This document shows positions 9,531-16,683 of a stretch of DNA of 64,000 nt, piece by piece. Each line of letters opens with the position of its first letter. The first letter of the stretch is position 1. This DNA is from CAZTAO01 sp964611645 (GTDB taxonomy: Bacteria; Armatimonadota; UBA5829). The notes under the pieces were generated by a model that ran no database searches, was not told the origin of the DNA, and was given only the letters and a program-made list of their open reading frames with translations. The translations under genes and the position numbers were made by a program. The stretch is from assembly GCA_964611645.1 (NCBI GenBank), contig CAZTAO010000007.1:83374-147373 (forward strand). The letters run 5' to 3'.

Positions 9531-10011
9531 GGAGTTTCTCCTTATGATGGATTGCCACATTGCAGCGTATTCCCGAAGCTCCGAGTTCCGAGCGGTCGTC
9601 CATCCATTCAGTACCCGTGGATCGTGAATCCAACCGCCGGGTCGTACGGCGGCGGATATCCTCCGGGATGACATGGTATCAGTCCGAGGAAGCTGATAGC
9701 CTCACGGCGTCATTGTTTATCGTGTGAATCACATTGTCCTCAGTCGCCCGCATGCGTTTGTGTTATTGTAGTCATTCCGGCGTATTGTGTCTAGCGCGGC
9801 GGTTGTCGGTTTGTGGTTGGAAGATCCGGTGGAAAGCCGAGGAGAAGCTTGCCGGACGCAGCCAAAAGGCTAGCCGCTACGGAGAAGTGACGAGATTATC
9901 CGCAGATGTCGCAGATGACGCAGATGGGAGGGCGAGGCTCCTGCCGAGACGCTGGTTGAGCGGAGTCGAAACCAGCACCGGCTCAGCGGAAGCTTCGCCC
10001 TCTCATTCCCC
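9531..10011. other. Intergenic region, 481 bp
   Basis: Holds the leader of the large secreted protein (9530) and the downstream side of the serpin-like gene. The first 140 bp are open in the minus frame, but the translation (Arg/Gly/Trp-rich) does not look like protein. Bases 9895-10005 hold repeat DNA with TTGAGCGGAGTCGAA at 9956-9970 and CGGAAGCTTCGCC near 9987. I see no RNA gene. Confidence 0.6.
9956..10005. repeat. Dispersed repeat with TTGAGCGGAGTCGAA
   Basis: Contains TTGAGCGGAGTCGAA and, further on, GGCTCAGCGGAAGCTTCGCC. The same two parts occur at 11370-11412, in each case just beyond the stop codon of a minus-strand gene. Shorter relatives are at 30320-30368 and 56005-56019. Confidence 0.6.
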
Positions 10012-11142
10012 CTACTTCTTGGCCACCAGCAGTTCGGGGTTGTCCACCCACAGGGCGAAGTAGGGGTTCTTGGCGTCCTTGCGCTGGAGGAGGACGAGGA
10101 ATGGCTTATTGAATGTAAGGTCTTCGGATGCAGCAAGCTTGAACATCGCGGCTTCCGACTTTACAATAGCCCCGGTCTCGTCGAGCCTGAATCGGCAAGA
10201 CTGCAATGCCCCCGCGATATTTGTGCCGTTGAGAGCCTTGTTCTTGCTCACTATGTTTCGTCCAGTCAACTCTCCGTAGCTGCTCAGAATATCGAAGTTC
10301 AGGACCGGGACGCGCAGGTCCGCCATCTCCGGCATGGTTGTTGGCTTGGTCGCTACCATGCGCGCTTTGACTTCGCGGATTGTCTCTCCGATGGTCTTGC
10401 CCGGAGATACCTGAGCCAGTATCAGGCGATCCTGCCTGCTCTGCGTTCTGAGTTCCACGATGAATTCAGGAGTGGTGTGGTTCCTACTCGAGCCCTGCCG
10501 ATAGTCGAGAACCACGACCTGCCGTGCCATCGCGGCTTCCGTGGCATCCTGTTGGTCATACTGCGCTATTCCAAAACCTTCAACCCTACGCCCCTGAAAG
10601 TCCATGCCGTTGCGGAATCGGGTGAATGCTACTTTGAAGGGAAGCTGTTTGAAGAGGTAGGCGTAGGCAAGCACCAGGTCGGGCGGTATTGAGTTCAACA
10701 ATTCCGGCGATTCCTGGCCGTGGAACTTTCGCGCCAGTTCCTGTCTGATCTTGCCCACAAGCTGCTTGCCATTAACTCCGACCCCCGCCACATAGCTCGC
10801 CTCGTCCAAATCGGCTTTGGAGGCGGTGCGCTTGTTGAGGATATCGGCCATGGCGGAAGCCGGCTTGAGCTTGATAGGCCCACCCGACAGGTCATACAAC
10901 TCATTCCATGCAATCTGGAAAGTGCTGCACCACAGCACATTCTTCCCCGGCGCCATCTTCCGCTGCAGATGCGGGGTGACAACAGTTGCCTTGAGCTTGT
11001 CGGCAGTAGTCTTGAGGGCAGGCTTCCCTGCAATCTGAGAGTGGGTCAAAGGCGTCTTTGCGCGCACTTGCGAGAGTCCGCCAGCTACCCCCACGAAAAC
11101 CACAACCGCGACTAGTACAGGTACCAATATTCGGAATCTCAC
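10012..11142 (-). CDS. Divergent secreted serpin-like protein
   Basis: 376 residues, the usual serpin length, with an N-terminal signal/membrane segment (ILVPVLVAVVVFVGVAGGL). Several stretches line up in order with serpin landmarks: GKNVLWCSTFQIAWNEL (like the NVFFSPxSIxxAL helix), LVLAYAYLFKQLPFKVAF (like the NAxYFKGxWxxxF strand), MADLRVPVLNFDI (like vPKFxI), then FRLDETGAIVKSEAAM (like the hinge ExGTEAAAA of the reactive loop) and finally LTFNKPFLVLLQRKD...YFALWVDNP (like FxxxxPFLFxIRxxxTGxxLFxGxVxxP). The correspondence is by eye and the family is highly diverged. If right, it would inhibit a peptidase outside the cytoplasm, or be a non-inhibitory fold relative. Otherwise it is an unknown secreted protein. 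Confidence 0.6.
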   Translation of the reverse strand: MRFRILVPVLVAVVVFVGVAGGLSQVRAKTPLTHSQIAGKPALKTTADKLKATVVTPHLQRKMAPGKNVLWCSTFQIAWNELYDLSGGPIKLKPASAMADILNKRTASKADLDEASYVAGVGVNGKQLVGKIRQELARKFHGQESPELLNSIPPDLVLAYAYLFKQLPFKVAFTRFRNGMDFQGRRVEGFGIAQYDQQDATEAAMARQVVVLDYRQGSSRNHTTPEFIVELRTQSRQDRLILAQVSPGKTIGETIREVKARMVATKPTTMPEMADLRVPVLNFDILSSYGELTGRNIVSKNKALNGTNIAGALQSCRFRLDETGAIVKSEAAMFKLAASEDLTFNKPFLVLLQRKDAKNPYFALWVDNPELLVAKK

Positions 11143-11369
11143 GTCTTCCTCCAGTGATGTGTGCAGATAGCCCCCTACCGGCGATATTGCTCCAATATGA
11201 TTAGATACCGTGGGTCGGCGATTACTTCAAGACTCTTCGCGTTTTTCTCGAAAAAGATCCGCAAGACCTGAACGGTCTATCGGCAGATGACTCAGATGAG
11301 ATTCTGCCACAGCCACGAGGTGAACGCGGCAGGAGAATTCGGGAGGGCGAGTTCATACCGGGCAGCGGT

Positions 11370-11412
11370 TTCGACTCCGCTCAACCAACGGCGGCTCAGC
11401 GAAGCTTCGCCT
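11370..11412. repeat. Dispersed repeat with TTCGACTCCGCTCAA
   Basis: Carries TTCGACTCCGCTCAA (11370-11384) and GGCTCAGCGAAGCTTCGCC just after it, matching the parts seen at 9956-10005. It lies 12 bp beyond the apparent true stop (11424) of the next gene. Confidence 0.55.
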
Positions 11413-11423
11413 CCCGCTTGCCA

Positions 11424-11530
11424 CTATTTGGCCTCAATCGTGAACGGAATCAACCGTGATGCCGCGATTACTGCCCGTCCGGCTATAAACTCCTTGAGAG
11501 TCGGTGTGAAGACTGGAGCCAGAGCGCTTA
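11424..11530 (-). other. Out-of-frame continuation of the upstream secreted protein (probable frameshift)
   Basis: In another minus frame the DNA after the 11528 stop encodes a protein-like stretch: LSALAPVFTPTLKEFIAGRA then VIAASRLIPFTIEAK and TAG at 11424-11426. The preceding 40 bases can also be read in that frame. A single missing base near the AAAAGGG run at about 11549 would join it to the 11528-12616 gene. I take this as a sequencing/assembly indel or a real frameshift. Confidence 0.55.
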
Positions 11531-12616
11531 GATCTGTTGCGGCGCCCTTTTCTCCGTGAATCGCATAGCTGAGTAGTACAAACTGGGCCTGATATTCCCC
11601 GGGGGCAGTGCCTTGTTCTTCCAGAAATCTACCCAGGGCTTCTCGGTGAAGGTATTGCCTACTGAATCCCCCGGGTATAAGGTAATCTGCTCGTCACCAC
11701 CAACCCACGATCCCATCCGCGGTCTCTGAAGCAGTTGCGCCACAAGCTTGCCTGAAGCGTCAAAGATCCTGACACGGCCAGGCTTGTCGAGGAGTTCATG
11801 AAACTGGGCATTGTAGACCGTGACAGCGCTTACTCCGACGTAACGCAGGCCGATCTCGCCTGAAATTCGTTGGCCAACCATAAAGCTGGTGCCATCGAGC
11901 GTGAACGTGATGACTAGATCCTGGGAGTTAAATGGTTCCAGGGGCTTGATCTCAGGCTGGGTGGTTTCGGGCGGAGCGGACTTGTGCTTTGAAGTGTCGT
12001 TTGGCCCACGGGGCTTGAGCTTCTGGTTAGCCTTCCTCATCCTCTCCAGCGCGTCTGCACCGACATCTCCAACGGCGATACTGACTGGCCCGACCTCGGG
12101 CTTGGCACCCATCTCGTAATTGGCGTCTAGACTACGGCTGATGGTGATGGAGTAGACGCCCGACACAGACATAGCAAAGTACTGGCTGAGGGGATAGGTC
12201 TGCCGGTACGATCTTCCGGGTTTCAGGGGTGTGAGCTTTGCCCTAAACGGGGAGTCGGCGTTGGCCTTGGCTTTCTCGCCCTCTTTGGTGAAAGGAACGG
12301 ACCTGCGCGCCTGGTCTTTGACCTCGACCAGGTACACCCCGAAAAGCTCAATCTCCAACCTCTTCCGCGGCTCTGGGCACACGTTGTGGGTGGCGAGCGC
12401 CATATCGATCGGCTCGCCCGGCTTGTATCGCAGGTCCGCGTGGAGGAAGCCGGCGCTGAGGTACGTTCCGTTCTCCAACACCTCGCCGCGGAACTCTATC
12501 GCGGGTGTGAAGGACACGCCGTTGTCGTCGTGGAATGCGGATTGTGCGCACAGAGTCGCGACCGGGAATAGCGTCGCAATTACCAGCACAAGCAATAACC
12601 GGTGGAATCCGTTCAT
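11528..12616 (-). CDS. Secreted protein of unknown function, 3' end probably frameshifted
   Basis: 362 residues from ATG 12616, chosen because GGAGG lies 8 nt upstream and the signal peptide starts there (FHRLLLVLVIATLFPVATLCA). A further ATG at 12640 is less likely. The mature part has beta-rich stretches such as YKPGEPIDMALATHNVCPEP, VYSITISRSLDANYEMG and MVGQRISGEIGLRYVGVSAV, and a central Pro/Lys/Glu-rich linker around residue 200-225. It may hold two immunoglobulin-like domains, each with a phrase about a vector of properties (PGEPI..., VGQRISGEI...). I do not recognise a family. The final residues KRAPQQI look unnatural and the next frame continues in a protein-like way to 11424. Confidence 0.65.
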   Translation of the reverse strand: MNGFHRLLLVLVIATLFPVATLCAQSAFHDDNGVSFTPAIEFRGEVLENGTYLSAGFLHADLRYKPGEPIDMALATHNVCPEPRKRLEIELFGVYLVEVKDQARRSVPFTKEGEKAKANADSPFRAKLTPLKPGRSYRQTYPLSQYFAMSVSGVYSITISRSLDANYEMGAKPEVGPVSIAVGDVGADALERMRKANQKLKPRGPNDTSKHKSAPPETTQPEIKPLEPFNSQDLVITFTLDGTSFMVGQRISGEIGLRYVGVSAVTVYNAQFHELLDKPGRVRIFDASGKLVAQLLQRPRMGSWVGGDEQITLYPGDSVGNTFTEKPWVDFWKNKALPPGNIRPSLYYSAMRFTEKRAPQQI

Positions 12617-12679
12617 AGAGAAGGCCTCCGTGTTCTGCAACTACCACTGTAATTAGACGTTGGTAACAGGAGAATAACA

Positions 12680-13501
12680 TCAACTGCTTTTCAGATTTCT
12701 TCTCCGCCTTGGCGAAAACAGGGCGCAGGCAAAGAAGGAGAGGGTGGAGAGGATTACTATGGTGGGGCCGGGGGGGATGCCTATCTGGTCGGCGGCTATT
12801 ATGCCGAAGAAGCAGGAGCCTACTCCGAATACCACCGATAGGGCCATCATCTTGCGGAAGTCTTCGGTCAACTGGTAGGCAGCGGCGGCTGGGGTTACTA
12901 TCAGGGCGGATGCAAGGACTATTCCGACCACCTTGATGCTCACTACCACAGTCAGCGCCATCAGGCTGATGAGGAGCGTATATATCACCGCCGAGGGCAC
13001 TCCCAGAGCCTGCGCCATCTCGCTGTCGAACGATACGAACATCAGGTCCTTGTAGAAATACGCAACACAGCCGATCACAATCGCCGCCACTGCCAGAGTC
13101 ACATAGACGTCATTGGCGCTCACAGCAGCAATGCTGCCGAACAGGTAGCTCATCAGGTCTGCCTGGTAGCCGGGGGTGAGGCTGATCACCAGAATCCCCA
13201 TCGCCATCGCCGCCGAGAAGAAGATGCCTATTGCGGTATCTACCTTGACGTTCCCTTTCTGCGAGATAGCGGCTATTCCCCAAGCGACAAGAAGAGAGAA
13301 CCCGAAGCCGGTCCACAGGGGGTTAGTGCCGACCGCGATACCAATGGCGATGCCGCCCAGCGAGGCGTGGGAGATGCCTGTGCCGATGAATGACAACCCC
13401 TTCAGCACCACATACACCCCGATCACCGCGCACAACGAGCCTACCAATACACCGGCAAACAGCGCCCTCTGCATGAATGAATAGCCGAAAGCCTCAAACA
13501 T
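12680..13501 (-). CDS. znuB: Metal ABC transporter permease (ZnuB/MntB family)
   Basis: 273 residues from ATG 13501, which overlaps the 3' end of the ATPase gene by 8 bases and has GAGGAG 8 nt upstream. The protein has about eight hydrophobic segments and the ABC-3 family pattern: FMQRALFAGVLVGSLCAVIGVYVVLKGLSFIGTGISHASLGGIAIG near the N-terminus, LFGSIAAVSANDV in the middle and SIKVVGIVLASALIVTPAAAAYQL near the C-terminus. It forms the membrane channel of a Zn2+ or Mn2+ importer with the products of the next two genes. The exact metal cannot be read from sequence; the His-rich loop of the binding protein favours zinc. Confidence 0.9.
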   Translation of the reverse strand: MFEAFGYSFMQRALFAGVLVGSLCAVIGVYVVLKGLSFIGTGISHASLGGIAIGIAVGTNPLWTGFGFSLLVAWGIAAISQKGNVKVDTAIGIFFSAAMAMGILVISLTPGYQADLMSYLFGSIAAVSANDVYVTLAVAAIVIGCVAYFYKDLMFVSFDSEMAQALGVPSAVIYTLLISLMALTVVVSIKVVGIVLASALIVTPAAAAYQLTEDFRKMMALSVVFGVGSCFFGIIAADQIGIPPGPTIVILSTLSFFACALFSPRRRRNLKSS

Positions 13502-14282
13502 GGTCGTGCTCCTCAACAACCACGTGCGGCGCGTTGCCGTGGTGCAGATAGGCCGCGTCGCAGCCGTACATATCGGTCAGAGACTTCGAGTTGAGCACAT
13601 CCTCTGGCCGCCCGTGCGCCACCACCGACTTGTTCAGGCACGCGACCACATCCACATAACTCGCCACAACTCCGATATCATGCGAGACCAGCAGAGTGGT
13701 CACGCCCGAGTTCTTGATCTCGTGCAGCAGAGCGTAGAGGTTCCATGACGCGGCAGAGTCGACGCCGGTGGTTGGCTCGTCGAGGATCAGCACGTGCGGG
13801 TCGTTGGCCAGCGCTCTTGCTATGAACACCCTCTGCCGCTGCCCGCCGGACAGCCTTCCGATAGGCCGCTTCCCCAAGTCCGCTATCCCCGCTCTCTCCA
13901 TTGCGTGATACGCGCGGTCCTTATCGGACTTGCTCGGCCGCTTGCCGACCCCGACTGTGCCGTAAGTTCCCATTAGCACTGTGTCGAACACGCTGACCGG
14001 GAAAGAGAGATCAAGGCTCATTATCTGGGGGACGTAGCCAATCCGCACCCCCGATTGGCAGAGCTTGCCGGAGGTCGCCCCCATAACCTTTGAAGTGCCC
14101 GAATCAGGCTTGAGCAGGCCGATTATGACCTTGAGCATAGTTGTCTTGCCTGCGCCGTTAGGGCCGACTATGGCCGCAAAGTCGCCCTGGTGCACCGCCA
14201 GAGAAACCCGGTCCAGCATAAGAATGCCCGACCGGCTCACCGTTACGTCTTTCACTTCTACTGCCAGTTGTTTGTTGTTCAT
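13494..14282 (-). CDS. znuC: Metal ABC transporter ATP-binding protein (ZnuC family)
   Basis: 262 residues. Walker A GPNGAGKTT (about residue 39), the Q-loop region VPQIMSLDLSFP, the ABC signature LSGGQRQR, Walker B VLILDEPTTGVD and the switch His in LLVSHD are all present, so it is an active ATPase in form. The C-terminal tail HHGNAPHVVVEEHDHV is rich in His, which is common in this family. The gene ends 8 bases inside the permease gene, so the two are coupled. A 175-bp gap carrying a palindromic repeat separates it from the binding-protein gene upstream. Confidence 0.93.
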   Translation of the reverse strand: MNNKQLAVEVKDVTVSRSGILMLDRVSLAVHQGDFAAIVGPNGAGKTTMLKVIIGLLKPDSGTSKVMGATSGKLCQSGVRIGYVPQIMSLDLSFPVSVFDTVLMGTYGTVGVGKRPSKSDKDRAYHAMERAGIADLGKRPIGRLSGGQRQRVFIARALANDPHVLILDEPTTGVDSAASWNLYALLHEIKNSGVTTLLVSHDIGVVASYVDVVACLNKSVVAHGRPEDVLNSKSLTDMYGCDAAYLHHGNAPHVVVEEHDHV

Positions 14283-14326
14283 AGTTTACTTGGTTGACGG
14301 TTGTCGGTTGACAGTCAACAGTCCGA

Positions 14327-14403
14327 TGATCGGGTGCGATTTGCAATCGCACCCGCACGAGAACCGTTCTGTTGCGTGCGCGATTGCAAATAGCGCACGA
14401 TCA
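14327..14403. repeat. REP/BIME-like palindromic element, copy 1
   Basis: Imperfect inverted repeat with arms of about 28 bp. Its left arm holds a perfect hairpin at 14332-14354 (arms GGGTGCGATT and AATCGCACCC, loop TGC); the right arm repeats GTGCGCGATTGCAAAT and ends CACGATCA, mirroring TGATCG at the left. The related element is at 29653-29798. It lies in the transcribed gap between the binding-protein and ATPase genes, where it may protect or attenuate mRNA. Confidence 0.75.
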
Positions 14404-14457
14404 AGGGATTCCGCGTCATCCGTGCTTCTCCGCGTAATCCGCGATTCAGATCCCCAC

Positions 14458-15378
14458 TCACAGCCCCTCTCCCATCACGCCTACATTGTACAGCATATTC
14501 GATATGTAGTCCTCGTGGGGAGGGGCGCCGAGGGGGTCCAGGAGAAGGACCTTTGTGCCTGTCTCAGCCCCGATTATCTCTGCCGCCTTGGCGGATAGCT
14601 GTGGTTCCGCAAAGATTGCCCTTGCCTTGGACTTACGCACGGCATCCACCATCTTCCGCAGATACGCGGTAGTTGGCTCCTTACCGGGGGACTCCTCTAT
14701 CACCGCCACCTGCCTTAGCCCGTAACGCCTGGCAAAGTATATCCATGCCGGGTGCTGTGCCACGAAATCCTTGGATTGGAACTTGGCCACGCTTGCCCGA
14801 ATCGTAGCATCAAGTTGAGTGATCTCAGCTTTGAATGCTTTAGCATTGCTCTCGTAGACAGCCTTACCCTTGGGATCCGCGCCGCAGTAGGCAGCAGTGA
14901 TGGCGTCTACCTGCTTGATGGCAAGCATCGGGTCAAGCCAGAAGTGCGGGTTGCCCTGCGGGTGCGCGTGGTGGCCGTCCGTTTCGCCGGGGTGTTCCAG
15001 CTCATCCTGAACGGCATCTTGAATACCGGCCGAGGTATCTACCACTCTCAACTTCGGGTTGCCCGCCGCGCTGATCGCCTTATCTGCCCAGAACTCCAGC
15101 CCGTGGCCGTTGAGAACGAAGACATCGGCTTTTGCGAGGCTCATCATCTGGCGAGGGTTGGGCTCGAACGTGTGCGGGCTTGCGCCCGTTGGAACAAGCT
15201 GTTCCACTTCGGCCCGATCTCCGCCGACTCGCCTCGCGAAGTCCGCCATCGGGGCTATGCTCGCCACTACCAGCAACTTGCCTTCGCTCTTCGTTTCGCG
15301 ACTTGGGCCGTTGCAGCCTGCACATATCATAAGCAGAACGCACGCCGCCATCCCCAACACCCAACCCCTAACACCCAT
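14458..15378 (-). CDS. znuA: Metal ABC transporter substrate-binding lipoprotein (ZnuA family)
   Basis: 306 residues with a lipoprotein signal (LLMICAGC lipobox, Cys about 22). The solute-binding family SBP_bac_9 is clear from VASIAPMADFARRVGGDRAEV, LVPTGASPHTFEPNPRQM (first metal His), FVLNGHGLEFW, and NPHFWLDPM (second His). A short His-rich loop HPGETDGHHAHPQG before the second ligand resembles the charged loop of zinc-specific ZnuA proteins. A third His appears in FVAQHPAWIYFARRYGL and a final acidic ligand is expected near LLLDPLGAP. The start codon overlaps the maf stop (TAATG). It captures the metal outside the membrane and passes it to the permease. Confidence 0.92.
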   Translation of the reverse strand: MGVRGWVLGMAACVLLMICAGCNGPSRETKSEGKLLVVASIAPMADFARRVGGDRAEVEQLVPTGASPHTFEPNPRQMMSLAKADVFVLNGHGLEFWADKAISAAGNPKLRVVDTSAGIQDAVQDELEHPGETDGHHAHPQGNPHFWLDPMLAIKQVDAITAAYCGADPKGKAVYESNAKAFKAEITQLDATIRASVAKFQSKDFVAQHPAWIYFARRYGLRQVAVIEESPGKEPTTAYLRKMVDAVRKSKARAIFAEPQLSAKAAEIIGAETGTKVLLLDPLGAPPHEDYISNMLYNVGVMGEGL

Positions 15379-15950
15379 TACCTGACCCCAACCTCTTCCA
15401 ACAACCTTGACAATCTATACACAGGCAGCCCCACCACGTTGAAGTAGCAGCCGTCTATTCTCTCTATTAGCCTCGCGCCCTTGCCCTGGATCGCGTATGC
15501 CCCGGCCTTGTCCATCGGCTCGCCTGTGCCAACATACCAGGCTACCAGTTCATCGGTCAGGTCGCAAAAACGGACGTCCGTGGCTTCAAAAGCTTGGAGC
15601 ATCTGGCTGTCCGCTATGACCGCGATCCCCGTGTATACCTGATGTACCCGTCCGCCCAGCAATCGCAGCATGTCCTCGGCGTCCTCTTTGTCCTTCGGTT
15701 TGCCGAGTATCCGGTCATCGATTGCCACAATGGTGTCGGCTCCAATAACCACGGCCTCCGGGAACCGCACCGCAACATCCTTTGCCTTCATCTGCGACTG
15801 ATACAACACGTGCGCTTCCGGCTCGTCGATATGAAGACCGCTGGATTCATCGAACCCACTCGGCTCTACCCTGAACTCGTCGACCAACAGTCGCAACAGT
15901 TCCAGCCTGCGAGGCGAAGCCGATGCCAGCACTATTTCCCGAGAAATCAA
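15378..15950 (-). CDS. maf: Maf-like nucleotide pyrophosphatase
   Basis: 190 residues starting at a TTG codon with GGAG 8 nt before it. The family signature LASASPRRLELLRL at the N-terminus, VIGADTIVAIDDRILGKPKD, and the segment GRVHQVYTGIAVI, then YAIQGKGARLIERIDGCYFNVVGLP are those of the Maf family. These enzymes hydrolyse nucleoside triphosphates, usually dTTP/UTP or modified nucleotides, to the monophosphate and pyrophosphate in the cytoplasm. It is the first gene of the minus-strand run and is coupled (TAATG) to the metal-binding protein; that link is unusual and probably only reflects gene order. Confidence 0.92.
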   Translation of the reverse strand: MISREIVLASASPRRLELLRLLVDEFRVEPSGFDESSGLHIDEPEAHVLYQSQMKAKDVAVRFPEAVVIGADTIVAIDDRILGKPKDKEDAEDMLRLLGGRVHQVYTGIAVIADSQMLQAFEATDVRFCDLTDELVAWYVGTGEPMDKAGAYAIQGKGARLIERIDGCYFNVVGLPVYRLSRLLEEVGVR

Positions 15951-15980
15951 GAGTCCATCTCCACACCAACTACTCTGTGT

Positions 15981-16010
15981 ATTTTAGGTGTTTGGAGGGG
16001 TTTTAGGCAA
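15981..16010 (-). promoter_or_regulatory. Probable sigma70-type promoter of maf-znuACB
   Basis: On the minus strand TTGCCT (16010-16005), an 18-nt spacer and TAAAAT (15986-15981). Transcription would start about 10-20 bases before the maf start. Confidence 0.5.
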
Positions 16011-16103
16011 GTCAGTCTTGGTGTTGGTCAGAAGCTTAAATGCGGCGGTCGGGGTAATGGGCAGGTCACGCACGAAGAAACCTTGTTTATTTTACAAAAT
16101 GTG

Positions 16104-16132
16104 TTGTATGTTGCGAAAGGCTGTGGTATACT
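16104..16132 (+). promoter_or_regulatory. Probable sigma70-type promoter of the zinc-ribbon gene
   Basis: TTGTAT (16104-16109), a 17-nt spacer and TATACT (16127-16132), giving a leader of about 120 nt before the TTG start at 16259. This region (15951-16258) is 308 bp of divergent promoter DNA; apart from the two promoters I see nothing in it. Confidence 0.55.
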
Positions 16133-16258
16133 GGGATCAGTTGTCAAGTACGTTTGTCCACTGGCGTCGGGATGTTCCTCAGTTCCTGAACCCCCCAGAG
16201 TCAATGTCAAGCAGGCGCGACAATAATTCAGTTCCATATTCCAGGAGAGAGAAAAACA

Positions 16259-16597
16259 TTGAGTTACGAAGACAAGACCATGGCGTGCCGCGATTGCGGA
16301 CAGCAGTTCACATTTACGGCTGGGGAGCAGGAGTTCTACGCCCAGAAGGGTTTCACTAATGCACCGTCCCGGTGTGCCGATTGCCGATCATCCCGAAAGA
16401 ACTCGGGCGAGCGACGCGGCGGCGGCGGCGGAGAGAACAGAGAGATGTTCTCTGCAGTTTGTTCTTCCTGTGGTGGAGAGGCCAGAGTGCCGTTCCAGCC
16501 CAGCGGAGACAAGCCCGTTTACTGTTCTGATTGCTTCAGAAGCCAGCGCAATGCCGGCGGCGGAAGCAGCAGCGGTGGCGGCGGCGGTCGCTGGTAA
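16259..16597 (+). CDS. Double zinc-ribbon protein with CxxC-x17-CxxC domain
   Basis: 112 residues from a TTG codon preceded by AGGAGAG. Residues about 8-45 form a zinc ribbon with CRDCGQQFTFTAGEQEFY and, 20-odd residues on, CADC, matching the probable zinc-ribbon domain seen at the start of many small bacterial proteins. The second half has CSSC, exactly 17 residues, then CSDC, as in the CxxC-x17-CxxC domain. The two are joined and followed by Gly/Arg/Ser-rich linkers (GGGGGENRE, GGGSSSGGGGGRW) resembling RNA-binding tails. Function unknown; a nucleic-acid-binding role is an inference. It has its own promoter and terminator, so it is a single-gene unit. Confidence 0.85.
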   Translation: MSYEDKTMACRDCGQQFTFTAGEQEFYAQKGFTNAPSRCADCRSSRKNSGERRGGGGGENREMFSAVCSSCGGEARVPFQPSGDKPVYCSDCFRSQRNAGGGSSSGGGGGRW

Positions 16598-16624
16598 CTA
16601 GCTAGTTACAGGTAGTAAACAACG

Positions 16625-16654
16625 GGCGGACTCTTTACAGAGTCCGCCTTATTT
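16625..16654 (+). terminator. Rho-independent terminator after the zinc-ribbon gene
   Basis: Perfect 10-bp stem (GGCGGACTCT / AGAGTCCGCC, loop TTAC) followed by TTATTT. It starts 28 bp after the stop codon. Confidence 0.85.
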
Positions 16655-16683
16655 GTAACTGCTTTTCCCGCTTCCTCTTGGCG

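Noticed and set aside
9531..9674. 48-residue N-terminal extension of the large secreted protein
   Set aside because: ATG 9530 has a clear SD and signal peptide; the upstream part is not protein-like.
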